In this document: in pieces, positions 53,654 to 64,000 of the stretch
How the letters are laid out: the number at the start of each line of letters is the position of its first letter
Numbering within the stretch: position 1 is the first letter of the stretch
Origin: Emmonsiellopsis sp. PD_33
Taxonomy: Eukaryota > Ascomycota > Eurotiomycetes > Onygenales > Ajellomycetaceae
NCBI GenBank assembly: GCA_032988165.1
Contig: JANTQF010000013.1
Coordinates: forward strand, 1-64,000
DNA length: 64,000 nucleotides
Direction: 5' to 3'
The notes under the pieces: model-generated
Databases searched by the model: none
What the model was told of the DNA's origin: nothing
What the model saw: only the letters and a program-made list of their open reading frames with translations
Program-made: the position numbers and the translations under genes

Positions 53654-54956
53654 GCTTCTTTTATATAAAGTACGTGAATCTAATCAGTTCTTGATTTCTA
53701 GTGCTTAAGGAAGATAAATTCTTTAACAGTGAAATTCGTAGGGTGCGACAGCTCTAAGAAAATGTACACTTTCGAGTGAGCCTGGGGCTGAAGGGAAATT
53801 AATTTTAGCCTCACAGGGGCAGCGAAGATGAATGTATCCGTAACCCAGGCAGAACCGCACGTCACTACCAGTTCAACTTCTCACGCTTCTTGTTGTCGCA
53901 GCGTATAATAATTCGTCGACAAAAGTTGGGTCATTTATATGAATCTCGCGGGGGTTGATGCGGACAACCTGGCCTAAACCATAGTTATCACAGTTGGAGC
54001 GCAGATTGGGCCCGAACGGAGCCAGACATACCATATTTCTCACGTACTAGCTTGCCAACATGCTGGAGGAACTGGCGGTGGAGCCAAATATCGTCATACG
54101 CTTGATATCCGGTTGTGAGGGCGGCGAGCTTTTAAGGTTGGTCCTGGAAAAGCAGCAAGGCGCGATAGAAATACTAGTGAGTAGGTGTATTTTCCCAAGG
54201 TCGCGACTGAGCATCTTTTGCTGCTTTTTTTCGCGGCGTCAAGACAGATAACAACCACCCCCCATTCTTGAGGATAGAAGGCTATAGCTTGCCACTCTCG
54301 AGCTCGCTATAGAAATCGCTAACATACCCCTATGGAATATCACCCATATCCCGCAAGAACGGCGCCAACAGAGGCGAGCGAGAGCCAATTCTCAGCTGGG
54401 TGCTCGTTGATATGTAAGGCAACATGCTTAATCAGATGCTGCGAGTGCTTGAAAGCTCCGAGAACAGATGTTGAGATGGTGAACCAGGTATCGTGACACT
54501 GGTTTTATGCAACGAGCTGCTTCACCACTGGCCTGCCCGTCTGCCGGTACCTCTGTCAACATGAAGATTATGTCAAAGGACGGGGCTTACAGTGGCCGGC
54601 ATATTATGATTCAGTCGGCGAAATAATTATCAACCCTGAGCTACATTACGCCCCTGTGCTCATGGGTCATTGATCATCAGCATTATTGCGATAAAGCTGC
54701 CATCCATGCAGCATCATGTCGCCCAAGTGACAAGGGTGTCAGCAAAGTAAGGGTTTCTTTTCTTCCCTTCAGTGCTTGGCCCACGATGCGGGACGAGCGA
54801 ATTGGACTACAGACGAGGGATTGGAAATCAAATCAACTATGTGCACTGAAGCGTCAGAATAGAGACATATAAAATAACTACCTATTAGCCATGTCTCTCA
54901 TCCTTTAGGTTCGAATCGCCTTGCTCTCTATCCCAAAATTATCACCGCAAACAACC
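53654..54956. other. 1.3-kb intergenic region
   Basis: Shared 5' side of the bZIP-ankyrin gene (minus) and the SDR gene (plus). No gene was found. A GGTTCGAATCG at about 54,909 resembles a B box but has no A box before it. Confidence 0.5.
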
Positions 54957-55901
54957 ATGTCCTCATCCTCGACCACCACCATCCTAGTTACCGGCGGCAA
55001 CAGAGGTATTCTGATCAAGGCTTCCCCGAGTAAAACAAGAATGATAGATGGCTAAACGGAATGTCCAGGTCTTGGTAAAGGTCTCGTTGAGAAGTATCTC
55101 GCCCGGCCCAAACACACGATCATTGCAGCTGTGCGAAACCCAGACAATGCGACATCCAAGGCTCTTTTTACCCTACCCAGGGGGGAAGAAAGTTCTCTTA
55201 TAGTCGTTAAGATTGACAGTTTCTCTGCGGCTGATCCTGTAGCTGCAGTTAAAGAACTGGAGTCTACCCATGGTATCAACGCCCTGGATGTTGTCGTTGC
55301 CAACGCTGGTATTTCCAAGGTGTTTCCACAAGTCCATGAGATCCAGATTGCGGATTTCCAAGAGCACTTCAACGTCAACGTCCACGGCATTATATACTTG
55401 TTTCAAGCTGTCCGCCCACTTCTGAACAAGGCCAATGCACCCAAGTTTATCACCCTCGGCACTTCCGCTGCGAGCATCAGTGACATGGAGAGGCGCAACT
55501 TCCCAAACGCCAACTATGGGACTTCCAAAGCGGCCGTTAACTACCTCACTCGCAAAATACACTTTGAAAACCCAAATCTAACAGCCTTCCCACTCGATCC
55601 TGGGTAAGCTCTTTTTTTACTCGCCTTTTGGAAACTTATCACGTATCGAGAGCTAACGGATGACGCAGTTGGGCCCAGACGGAAATGGGCAACGGCAATG
55701 CATGGTTGTTTGGTTTGGAGAAGGCCCACGTCCCCGTTGTTGACAGCGTCAACGGTATGGTCAAGGTGGTAAGTCATCATTACACTCCAGTGTATCTCAC
55801 CCGCTATGTACTAACTCTCGATCCGCTAGATTGATTCTGCCACTAGAGAAGAAACGTCAGGGAAATTCATGTTCTATGATGGCAGCATTCAGGCTTGGTA
55901 G
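54957..55901 (+). CDS. Short-chain dehydrogenase/reductase, norsolorinic-ketoreductase-like
   Basis: Four exons: 54957-55005, 55069-55603, 55669-55768 and 55830-55901; 756 nt, 251 aa. It is a classical SDR: TILVTGGNRGLGKGL is the TGxxxGxG nucleotide loop, DVVVANAGIS is the NNAG-type motif, and YGTSKAAVNYL holds the catalytic Tyr and Lys. A Ser precedes the Tyr in the TLGTSAASIS strand. FPLDPGWAQTEMGNGNA is the PG-containing substrate loop, cut by an intron at the second Gly. The overall match is to the Nor-1/AflD-like group of fungal ketoreductases and related carbonyl reductases. No other secondary-metabolism gene is adjacent, so a role in a cluster is not supported. The substrate is unknown. 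Confidence 0.9.
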
Positions 55902-56400
55902 TCATATCGCCTCATACTCTAGGGAGGTAGACTGGTTGATAGCTTACGGGTTTCTGTTAGTTACAGGTGGCTCAACTGCATAGATCAATAGCTTATTCAC
56001 ATTTGAGTCCTCTTTCACTTTAGTTTTATTATCCGGTGCTTAGATAGAAGGAGGTCATCAATGGCGTTATTTGGGTCCCAATTTATCACATTGTTGAAGA
56101 AAATGAGAGCGTCTCACCAGGCTGGGACTTCGGAGTAGATAGTGGCCTGTGGTATCGTAGTAAGAGGCAATATCATAATCTTTGTGGTTGCCAACATGGG
56201 GGATTTTGGAACGCCTTAAAACTTACATGGCTAAAAGTGTCAGGGGTGTCAGCATGCAGAGATCAGCGATGGAACTATGGGTCATTCGGGCCCATCCCCA
56301 AAGCTTTACTTTATCTTCCGGTTATCGTTGAATCCGCCGAACCTTAATAATCAGAAAATCCGCAGGTCATCCATACACTTGAATATAAAATTATAAGGCC
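55902..56400. other. Right edge of the gene island
   Basis: CpG remains present up to about 56,340 and then disappears. No gene was seen. Confidence 0.5.
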
Positions 56401-57230
56401 ATGTTCAGTGCAGAGAGCTTACCTTACCACCTGAGAGGTGTAAAAGTGGATCATAATCTCATACACATGAAGATAGCATATATAGCATATATTTCAACTC
56501 CACCATGGTGCTGCAGGCACTATGCCAGATTAATATTAGTTTTTGAATACCAAATTGCATTGCAATACAATGAAAACAGCCATCTTCTCAATTTCCATGA
56601 TTTTATGTGTTAAAAATAGAAAATATAGTAGATTTAAACTATATCTTATTGTCTTGTAATATTGAATCTGATGGAATTCAACTCACCCAACATTTAAACC
56701 CCTTAACCCTACTAAATACACTAATTCCAACATATATCACTACTAATACCATCTAGGAGAAGGAGATCTATCCATGGGATTCCTTAGGTAATAATGAGAT
56801 TACCTAGTTAATGCAGGTGTCATAACAGCATGCCAAGTCTAAAAGTCTGCTATGCTGTATTAATGATCAGATTAGTTTGATTATTCTCTGACTTCATGGC
56901 AGGCTATATTGAGCTAGCATATACATATCATCAACATCAGAATGGTGTAGTCACATCATCACCTAGGCCTATATATAGAATAAGCTGATCTCTAGCATTC
57001 TGAGGATCAGTAATTCATTTCTTAATTAATTCTATCTATTAGTATTACTTCATTTTATTTCTATATATTACTAATCAGTTTATCTTTATATTCTGATTCA
57101 CCCTTACTTCTCAAGATCAAAATAGAATCATCTCTACTATACTTATTATATAAAGTAGCAATAAGTTTTTACTACTTAGTCTTACAAGTTCAAATTACTC
57201 CTCTGATCATTGCAGAGGCAAGCTATTAGT
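56401..57230. other. CpG-free AT-rich sequence, no gene
   Basis: Start of the right repeat compartment. I see no motif-bearing frame. Confidence 0.5.
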
Positions 57231-57239
57231 AGCATGTTG

Positions 57240-57880
57240 ATGTTAAAGCTAGTTACAGTGATTTATAACTCTAATTATGATATCTTTACTTCTTCTGACT
57301 CTGAGGCATCTGAACCAGATAATCCATCAAGTCATACTATTTTTACTCATAATGAACTTATAAAGACCTTATGAGAAGAGATCACCCTTTCTAAATATTA
57401 TAATATTAAGATGGATAATCTAATACTTTATTATAGAAAATCTATTAATAAGTACTATATATTTACTTATTTTCTTGAATGTAAATATAAGTTAGCTCCT
57501 GAAAAATTCTCTTGCAATTATGCTCATATCCTGTATGCTGTAATATGACTACAAGGAACAGTCAAAATAACTTAAAGTATTAAGAAGTCAGAATTACACT
57601 ATAAAGAGATAATATTTAACTGAAATGAATTCAAAAAGTTTCTTATAAATCAACTTGAGGATCATCATAATTACAGTTATCTTATTACTTCTTAATTTCA
57701 TAATTTAGTTTAACAAGAGAATTAATCAGTTCATACTTTTAAAGCTTCTTTTAATGAACATTAGAATGAGCTTAAACATCATCTTTATATCTTATAAATA
57801 TAGCTTTTTTATGCTAAGCTACATTCCTCAATTCAGAATACTTGTAATGGGTGTGCTCTGATAAGTGAATTGTGCAAGCT
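57240..57880 (+). pseudogene. Decayed retrotransposon gag-like sequence
   Basis: Reading through stops, the plus strand gives segments such as ECKYKLAPEKFSCNYAHILY, FKKFLINQLEDHHNYSYL and HTFKASFNEH, which resemble gag capsid proteins of LTR elements. Multiple nonsense codons; no LTR pair was found in the window. The assignment is from pattern only. Confidence 0.35.
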
Positions 57881-58958
57881 ATACATTAAAATCAAAATTG
57901 TAATTGCTAGAGAAAGGAAGGAAAAAGGAAAAGGAATCATGAGATCATGCAATATAAATAGAAGGGAATTATGTGAGGTCAGAGTAAATAAATGTTCATA
58001 TGAAGGCCTGGTTAGAGGTGTCTGATTGAGTAGTTAGAGATTAGGTGAAGTTCAGATGAGCTATGAATATAGAATATAAGAGTATAGTCCTTCACATTAT
58101 CCCCTTCTATTTAGTTTCAGAGGGTGGGTAGGAGGGTTCAGAGAATCAGGCACAGCATGGCACAGGTAGAGTCTCATTAGATAGGTGTAGTTAGTGTTGT
58201 TTTTTTTTGGGTTTAGGTTGAAAAACTGCCTCAGGTGCCTGCCTGAACAGGTTTGCAGATTGGGTGTGTTTGGTAAAACCCAAAAAGTCAGATTAGTGGG
58301 TTAGAATGGGGCAACCCATTTGACCCACTGTAGGTCACCTTAAAGGGCTAGTGTGGATTTAATCACTAAATTTACCCAAAATGGATATTTATGCCTGCAT
58401 ATTTCAGAAGGTATATACAAAATTTTGCAGAACATGTCATACAATATAGATATGTATTGAATTTAGTAAAATATCCATCTAAATCAAGATGTATAAAATC
58501 AACATAAGTTCAATTTTAACTATTTAGGAGATAACTGAAAACACTACATATAAGATAACTAAAAATACTATGTAGGAGATAATCAAAAATAACAAGCCTA
58601 TTTACATTTATTTGTTTCACCTCTAGTTGTAACACCAACTCACCTGCTCCTATATGAATGGGTACTTTAAACCTTCAACATATTGATCTCCCCAGTTAAA
58701 GAGTCCTAACAATCTTGTTAAAGAATAGCCCTTTCAATTTTCAACTTGCTCATGGATTTCAAAAACATCATAACCCTCATCATCTGAATGTTCATCTAAC
58801 TCATGGAAATTCTCATTTAAAGACTCATATAATGCTGGATTATAATCTGATGAACTGTACAAATCAGATTTTTATCAAGCTAACTTTTTCTCCTCCACCT
58901 AGTTGTGTTCAGCTGAAGCCATGAAGACAGGTCCATTCATACTATATTAACTGGGCCA
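57881..58958. other. CpG-free region, no gene
   Basis: Includes a T8 run and a G/C-richer patch (58,200-58,340) unlike its surroundings. No coding evidence. Confidence 0.4.
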
Positions 58959-59270
58959 TTAAATGTAGAAGGAAAGATTGATGTTATTAGAAGTCCATAG
59001 AAACTTAAGTGCCTCCTTGCCAACCTGACAGATTGCATTTATTGTAGTAGTATAATCTCTGAAAGCTCCTCTATAGCCCATTCTCTCCCTTAAGTTATGA
59101 AACTTTGGGAACATATCACACTGTTTTCCAAGCATTACCTCAAGAGACTGACAGAAGTCATGGAAGCAGTCCAATGAGTCTATATAGAGAAAACAGGAAA
59201 TGTGGGTTAGACATAAAGATTCAATGTTATTATAGATAATGTAAGGATTTAGATTATAGATTAGTATCAT
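58959..59270 (-). pseudogene. Fragment of an unidentified protein (103 codons)
   Basis: An open minus-strand frame with a natural-looking block, FCQSLEVMLGKQCDMFPKFH followed by RERMGYRGAFRDYTTT. The composition is more protein-like than other frames nearby and it is surrounded by stop-rich sequence, so it is probably part of a decayed repeat gene. I do not recognise the family. Confidence 0.3.
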
Positions 59271-60164
59271 CAGTAAATAAATATTATATATAAAGAGAAA
59301 TATACTTTCATGTCTGTGAATACAGTTCTCTAGATCCTGGATGTATTTGACCTACTCAAACAGAGTAAACACAAGAACAGTATTCAATTCAGTAGCCTGA
59401 TAATAGCAGAATAGAATCTCTCATTTAATCATACAGATCTTGTAATTGAGATCACAATCATGTTCTATACTCTCATTAGAAAGTTATATTGAAAGAAATC
59501 TATATGTAGTAGTACCTTTAATATCAGCTGTTCATGTGGAATTGAAGAGTTGATGATGGAATCACTTCTCATCAGTGGCAAAATTGCCATGAAAATATGA
59601 TGGATGAGATAGGCACTCACAGTTAGTAGAGATAATTAATAGATGAGGTGCAGATTTGTGGTTGGCAGAGGTGGTTAATAGATGACAAGAGAACTTCATA
59701 TTAACAGACACTATTGAATAGTGGGAGATGGATTATCCTAGATTTGTGAGGAAAAGATGTCATTATTTAATCATAGCAGGCAGATACAAGAAGTTGCAAA
59801 TAGGACTACTAAAAGCTCAGCAACAAAGCCTTATATTATAAATAGCTAAGTCTTTGATGGATTTGGATAGATCTGCATAATAAACTTTGATTCATTATAT
59901 AACATGTAAGTCATAATAAAGAACATTAACCTTAGCTTACTATGATTAGTAATAATGGTAATAGGGTTGCAAACATCAACAAATAGGGAGATCCATTGAC
60001 AAGGGTAACCAATGAATTGAACTTTTAGTTAAAGGAATAAAGTGTGATTATGCACAGGATGCACTCATTCTATTCCTTTTATAGGTAAAGAACTGGCAGG
60101 TGTGAAACCAGTTAAAATGAAGAATAAATTGGAGATAATAATTAATGATTTTTAATAGTATCTT

Positions 60165-60316
60165 TATCTTCTTAATCAGCAGTGAGGATACTTTAGTGTC
60201 TCTCTATCACTGTCTGAATTCAGCTAATTAGTGACCTCATGAGGAAGTATTCAAGGCTTTTTCTTGATGGTAGAAAAAGGACACTAAAATATCCTCATCA
60301 TCAGTTAAGAAGATAT
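60165..60316. repeat. Imperfect 36-40-bp inverted repeat
   Basis: The left arm ends at 60,200 (ctttagtgtc) and the right arm begins at 60,280 (gacactaaaa), separated by about 80 bp. The arms match over about 36 bp with a few transitions. It could be a small MITE or the remains of one; no clear target duplication was identified. Confidence 0.5.
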
Positions 60317-60839
60317 ATTTATCTTCCAGAGATTAAGAGTACACTCAACAGAGCTGAGTATAATACTAACTGAAATAGATTTACATAAATATAGATGTTA
60401 TTCAATATGTATAGATAAAGACATACAGAGAATAGGGAATAATGTGCATTATTAATGTTACTAAGTATGTCAATTTAGGTGGGGTAACAATCAAACCTTA
60501 GTTGAATCCAGAAATATATATATATCATGATTGTTCAATTAATGTGTTACACTTATATTAATGAATGCATTTCAAAATAGAATTACAAGTTCAACTGGAG
60601 TAAACATTAGTTCAATAATGAAATTTCAAAGGATAAAGAGTATAATATAATACAACAGGTCACATTCTCTAACCTGTATGAAATATGTTAGTAATAAGGC
60701 AGCAATGCCACTTTATTGACACTCTTTATATAGATAGTTATCTTAATGATAATAACTACAGTAAGTTAAGGAGTAAACCACACTGGAACATAAACCATAT
60801 AGATTAATTTAGTCTTATATAAGGGCAGCTAAACTCTTT

Positions 60840-63800
60840 CCTCTCTTGTTTTTTCCTCCTTTAGCAACCTCTCTTATTTTTTCACCCTTATTATCCCTCT
60901 TGTCTGTTTGCCTGCCTTTCCAAATTGAACTGTGTTCAATCCTCTATCTTGCCTTTCTAAGTAAGTTTGAAATTGAACTTCAGTTCTATTTTTAACATGC
61001 TTTTAATTTACTTTACTGATGTTGAACTTCTATCCAATTTAGTTATTTAAACATAATGAGATCTTTAAATATAATGAGATAGCAGAGCAGGATCTAGTAC
61101 TTGTTGTGCTACCTGATGATCAACATTGTACAGATGAATCTACTAATTAGCATAATGATGTGGCAGAAGATAATCAGAAAATCAGTAAAAATACTTTCAT
61201 AAATATTAGCAATAATATTGAGCTGTATGTTCCATGTCTTCCTGAGGACAACCAGGAGTCAGATATTGATGATATTCCTGTTAATCAAAATGAACTATTC
61301 ATAGAGTTAGTGCTTCTTAGGATTATAATTATCAACATTCATGGGCTTAATCCTATTTGGCCTGGGTCCATCCAGAATCAAGATATGTTAGAAGAGCATG
61401 TCATGAAGTTAATCTAATTGTTTAAAAAGAAAGATATTGATCAGTGCAGAGCAAACACACATCTGAAGGCCTCAATCAAGATAAAGGATTTCAATCTATT
61501 AGTTAAGAGCTTTATTCAAAAGAAGGGTAATTAAGCAGCCAACCCATTGGTTGATCAGATCAAAAACATGATTATCTGTAATCTAATTCAAATAGTTTAC
61601 TTGGACCTTAGCATCAGAATTGGGCAGAAGTTATCAACACTAGAGGCTAGATAGCATTATTATTTTACTTTGATACAGCACAATGATGACATCAGCTCTC
61701 TAGACATACCAGTTACTGATGAGGTAAATATACACCCTTTCTCAATATTCAACTTTAGTTTAATACTAATAACTAGGATGTCAGAGTTATTTTTGATGCT
61801 ATAAATTTTATGACTCAGATGTGCTCTACAGCAATCAGGATGCTCTTAACTCTCTGAGAGCAAATAAATATGATGTTTATCATTCTAGTTCAGATGGTGA
61901 TAGTTTCCAAGCAATCACTCTTGGCCTTGAGGGCAAAATGATTTCCAAGTGGGGGAAACTACTAAAGAAAGAGTTGGCCCTTACTAGCTGGATCATGAAT
62001 ATCTTTAGCATCAATATAGATAATAGTGGGAGATGGACTACAGTCCTTCACAATGATATCTTACATCTAGCATTTGCAAGTTACATTACATCTTCATATG
62101 GCTAGAAAACATTCTCTATTTCCACTGCAGATAAAATTGTTGGATCCAAAATGAATCAGGTAAGTTAAATTCAATCTACCTTAAATTTGTGAATACTCAA
62201 ATTAAATCTAAGTTAGTTTTGGACCTCTATCTTTGAATGCCATGTGCATTTCCTCCACTTATCTTTTGGTAATTAGCTCTCAAAAGTCAGTTAAGGTAAT
62301 CTACAGAGATTAATGTCCTTTGATCTACTACTTAAAGATAATAATCTGCATCCACTATTCTTTCTGGATGTTGGGGATGTTACTACTAGAATCTTAAAGG
62401 ATAAACTTGCAGTTGATGACAAATGATTTCAGAGTAATACTAATGGCCACTACTTGCCTTGTATGAATTTAGTCTTCATGTGGCAAGAGAAACACTACAC
62501 TACCTGTCATCCAGACTTCATATCATGCATATCTGATGCAGAATATCAGCAGACCTTTATGTAGATTCAGAAAGTATTTTGAGATATTACTAACATGTAG
62601 ATGTAGCCTTCAGTCATCAAAATCTTTATGTACATTATGGACTCTCTTTGCAAGTTACTATCATATATTATGTTTTTTATTCTACCCAACTAGACTGTGA
62701 TTACCAATTCTGCACATGAGTATTATTCCTTTCAGTGGCCTTTGGCACTTATAATAATCCTTGAGGATGATGATGGAGAAGGCTATAATCACACTGTTAA
62801 TCTCATTGCAGATATTTGAAAATATATAAGTAAGTCTAATAATGCATTCTTGATGAGTGTCTTTTAAGATCAGGTATATTAAATTGAACTTCTGGTTAAT
62901 TTCAAGATGCTAATAATACCAGTTCAAACCTTCAAGTGGCTATATTATACAGGTGGATTGCAGAGTGAAAAGTGATGAAGTCATTACATACTAGTTTAAA
63001 TTCATACAACCCCATTGGCAGTGACTGATCCCACTGTGTAAGGCCTATCAGATGTTATTATTTGCAGGATGTATGACTATCTTCAACTCAGATGAGAAAC
63101 TTGTAAGTCTCTCTAATATACACTTATAATTGGTAATTTTACTGCTAACCTATAATGTAGGCAGAAATGAAACTTATTACCCTATAGAGAATATAAATTG
63201 CTAATTCCCAGATCATAAACAATTATAAGTTAAATAGATACTCATAGTTGATAAACCTTAGGGTGAAGGAACAACTTCATGGGAAGAGTGCAATATTCAG
63301 AGCTGTATTTTAATACTATCATTTTAAACAACTTCTCATCAACACACTTTATTATAGGTTTTTTACTGCAGCTCACATTAAGAGCCATCAGTTGCTTCTC
63401 TTCAGTTTACAAGTAATATCCCTGCCCATTAACTATTCTTTAAATCAAACTTATATTAAATTTCTTTTATTATTATACATCCTAATATAATTCCAAACAG
63501 GCCCAACTTGACTCTGCATGGGAGGATATCCAATATTATAGCATAATCATAGCAAATGCTGGCTGGCAATACACACCAGAAAATATAGTAGAGGATCTGG
63601 CCCAATTTACCTTAAACTGTTATATTATTCAATGTGTAATCAAAAGTCAGCTTGATGTGAAGCCACTACTTCTTGAAGAGAGCTAATTATTTCCTAATAA
63701 AATACAGGCTGATCCTACATTACTTGAGTCATTAATCAAATATGCTAAGACTTCTGAAGAGGTTCTAAAAAGCCTACTCTGAAAGCAACATTTAAGTGCT

Positions 63801-64000
63801 AAGAGAAGTAAGAAGGAAATAGGAAATAGAATGAGTCATCCTTTAAAGAAATGTAAGACAGTCACACTTAAGTCCCCTAAAAAGGTGTCTGAGGAAAAGC
63901 TCAATTCTGAGGAGTCAGAGTCTAAGTCCTTCAAGTCATCAGACTCATCTGAATCATCAGAGGATCAGATACTCTCTTCTTCATCTCTCAGAAAATAGAA
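60840..64000 (+). pseudogene. Relic of a large intron-containing gene, unidentified, cut by window end
   Basis: Open stretches on the plus strand (61160-61417, 61821-62105 and shorter ones to 63,990) give protein-like segments: HGLNPIWPGSIQNQDMLEEH, GLEGKMISKWGKLLKKEL and KSFKSSDSSESSEDQ. Between them lie GTAAGT-type donors (for example near 62,160) and TAG acceptors. The end is a basic and Ser/Glu-rich tail, like a nuclear protein. Several stops remain, and CpG is absent. It is probably a decayed multi-copy gene of a transposon. No domain was recognised. Confidence 0.3.

Noticed and set aside
54890..54935. Possible tRNA gene at GGTTCGAATCG
   Set aside because: No A box or pairing acceptor stem upstream; it lies in the 5' flank of the SDR gene.
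54957..55901. Secondary-metabolite cluster around the SDR gene
   Set aside because: No synthase, transporter or P450 gene is adjacent; the right flank is decayed repeats.
1..64000. CRISPR array or bacterial-type operon
   Set aside because: The tandem repeats have no short direct repeat with variable spacers of fixed length, and introns and gene content are fungal.

Overview
The window looks like a filamentous ascomycete chromosome, most likely Onygenales (Ajellomycetaceae or Coccidioides-like). This rests on three things: short fungal introns with CTAAC branch sites, gene content typical of Eurotiomycetes, and a two-compartment layout in which repeats have lost almost all CpG. No database search was possible, so all names come from reading motifs and families directly.

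Layout. (1) Bases 1 to about 19,200 are a CpG-poor repeat compartment. It holds tandem arrays of roughly 93-100 bp and 66 bp, three tRNA-like modules each carrying a different internal hairpin, a decayed Mutator-like transposase split by a complete 11.8-kb Ty3/gypsy element (4775-16545, minus strand, 319-bp LTRs), and 215-bp and 77-bp tandem arrays. (2) Bases about 19,300 to 56,300 are a normal-CpG gene island with 17 protein genes. (3) Bases about 56,400 to 64,000 are a second CpG-poor, AT-rich compartment with relics of coding sequence and no intact gene.

The gene island is housekeeping-rich. It carries ribosomal proteins L11 and L38, spliceosomal SmB, mitochondrial pyruvate carrier subunit 1, a vacuolar amino-acid transporter, a vacuolar cation-chloride cotransporter, mevalonate kinase, the shared alpha subunit of protein farnesyl/geranylgeranyl transferase, a serine/threonine dehydratase, mitochondrial methionyl-tRNA synthetase, an NTF2-like mRNA export factor, DNA polymerase delta subunit B, a NAT9-like acetyltransferase, a bZIP-ankyrin protein, an SDR oxidoreductase and two small conserved proteins. 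Mevalonate kinase makes precursors of the prenyl groups that the neighbouring prenyltransferase subunit helps attach, but they need not be co-regulated. For 16 genes I resolved exon boundaries whose summed length is a multiple of three; mevalonate kinase has a single exon.

The most notable observations are in the repeats. The two LTRs of the Ty3 element differ at 13 dinucleotides, and all 13 are CA/TG/CG alternatives, so every difference falls at an ancestral CpG. The element has an extra reading frame after integrase (6499-8733) with a possible 2-oxoglutarate/Fe(II) oxygenase signature. The three tRNA-like modules have A-box-like, B-box-like and oligo-T signals around copy-specific palindromes. 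In the gene island, SmB has a 9-nt microexon, an 88-residue gene has a 13-nt microexon, and the RPL11 start codon is alone on its exon.
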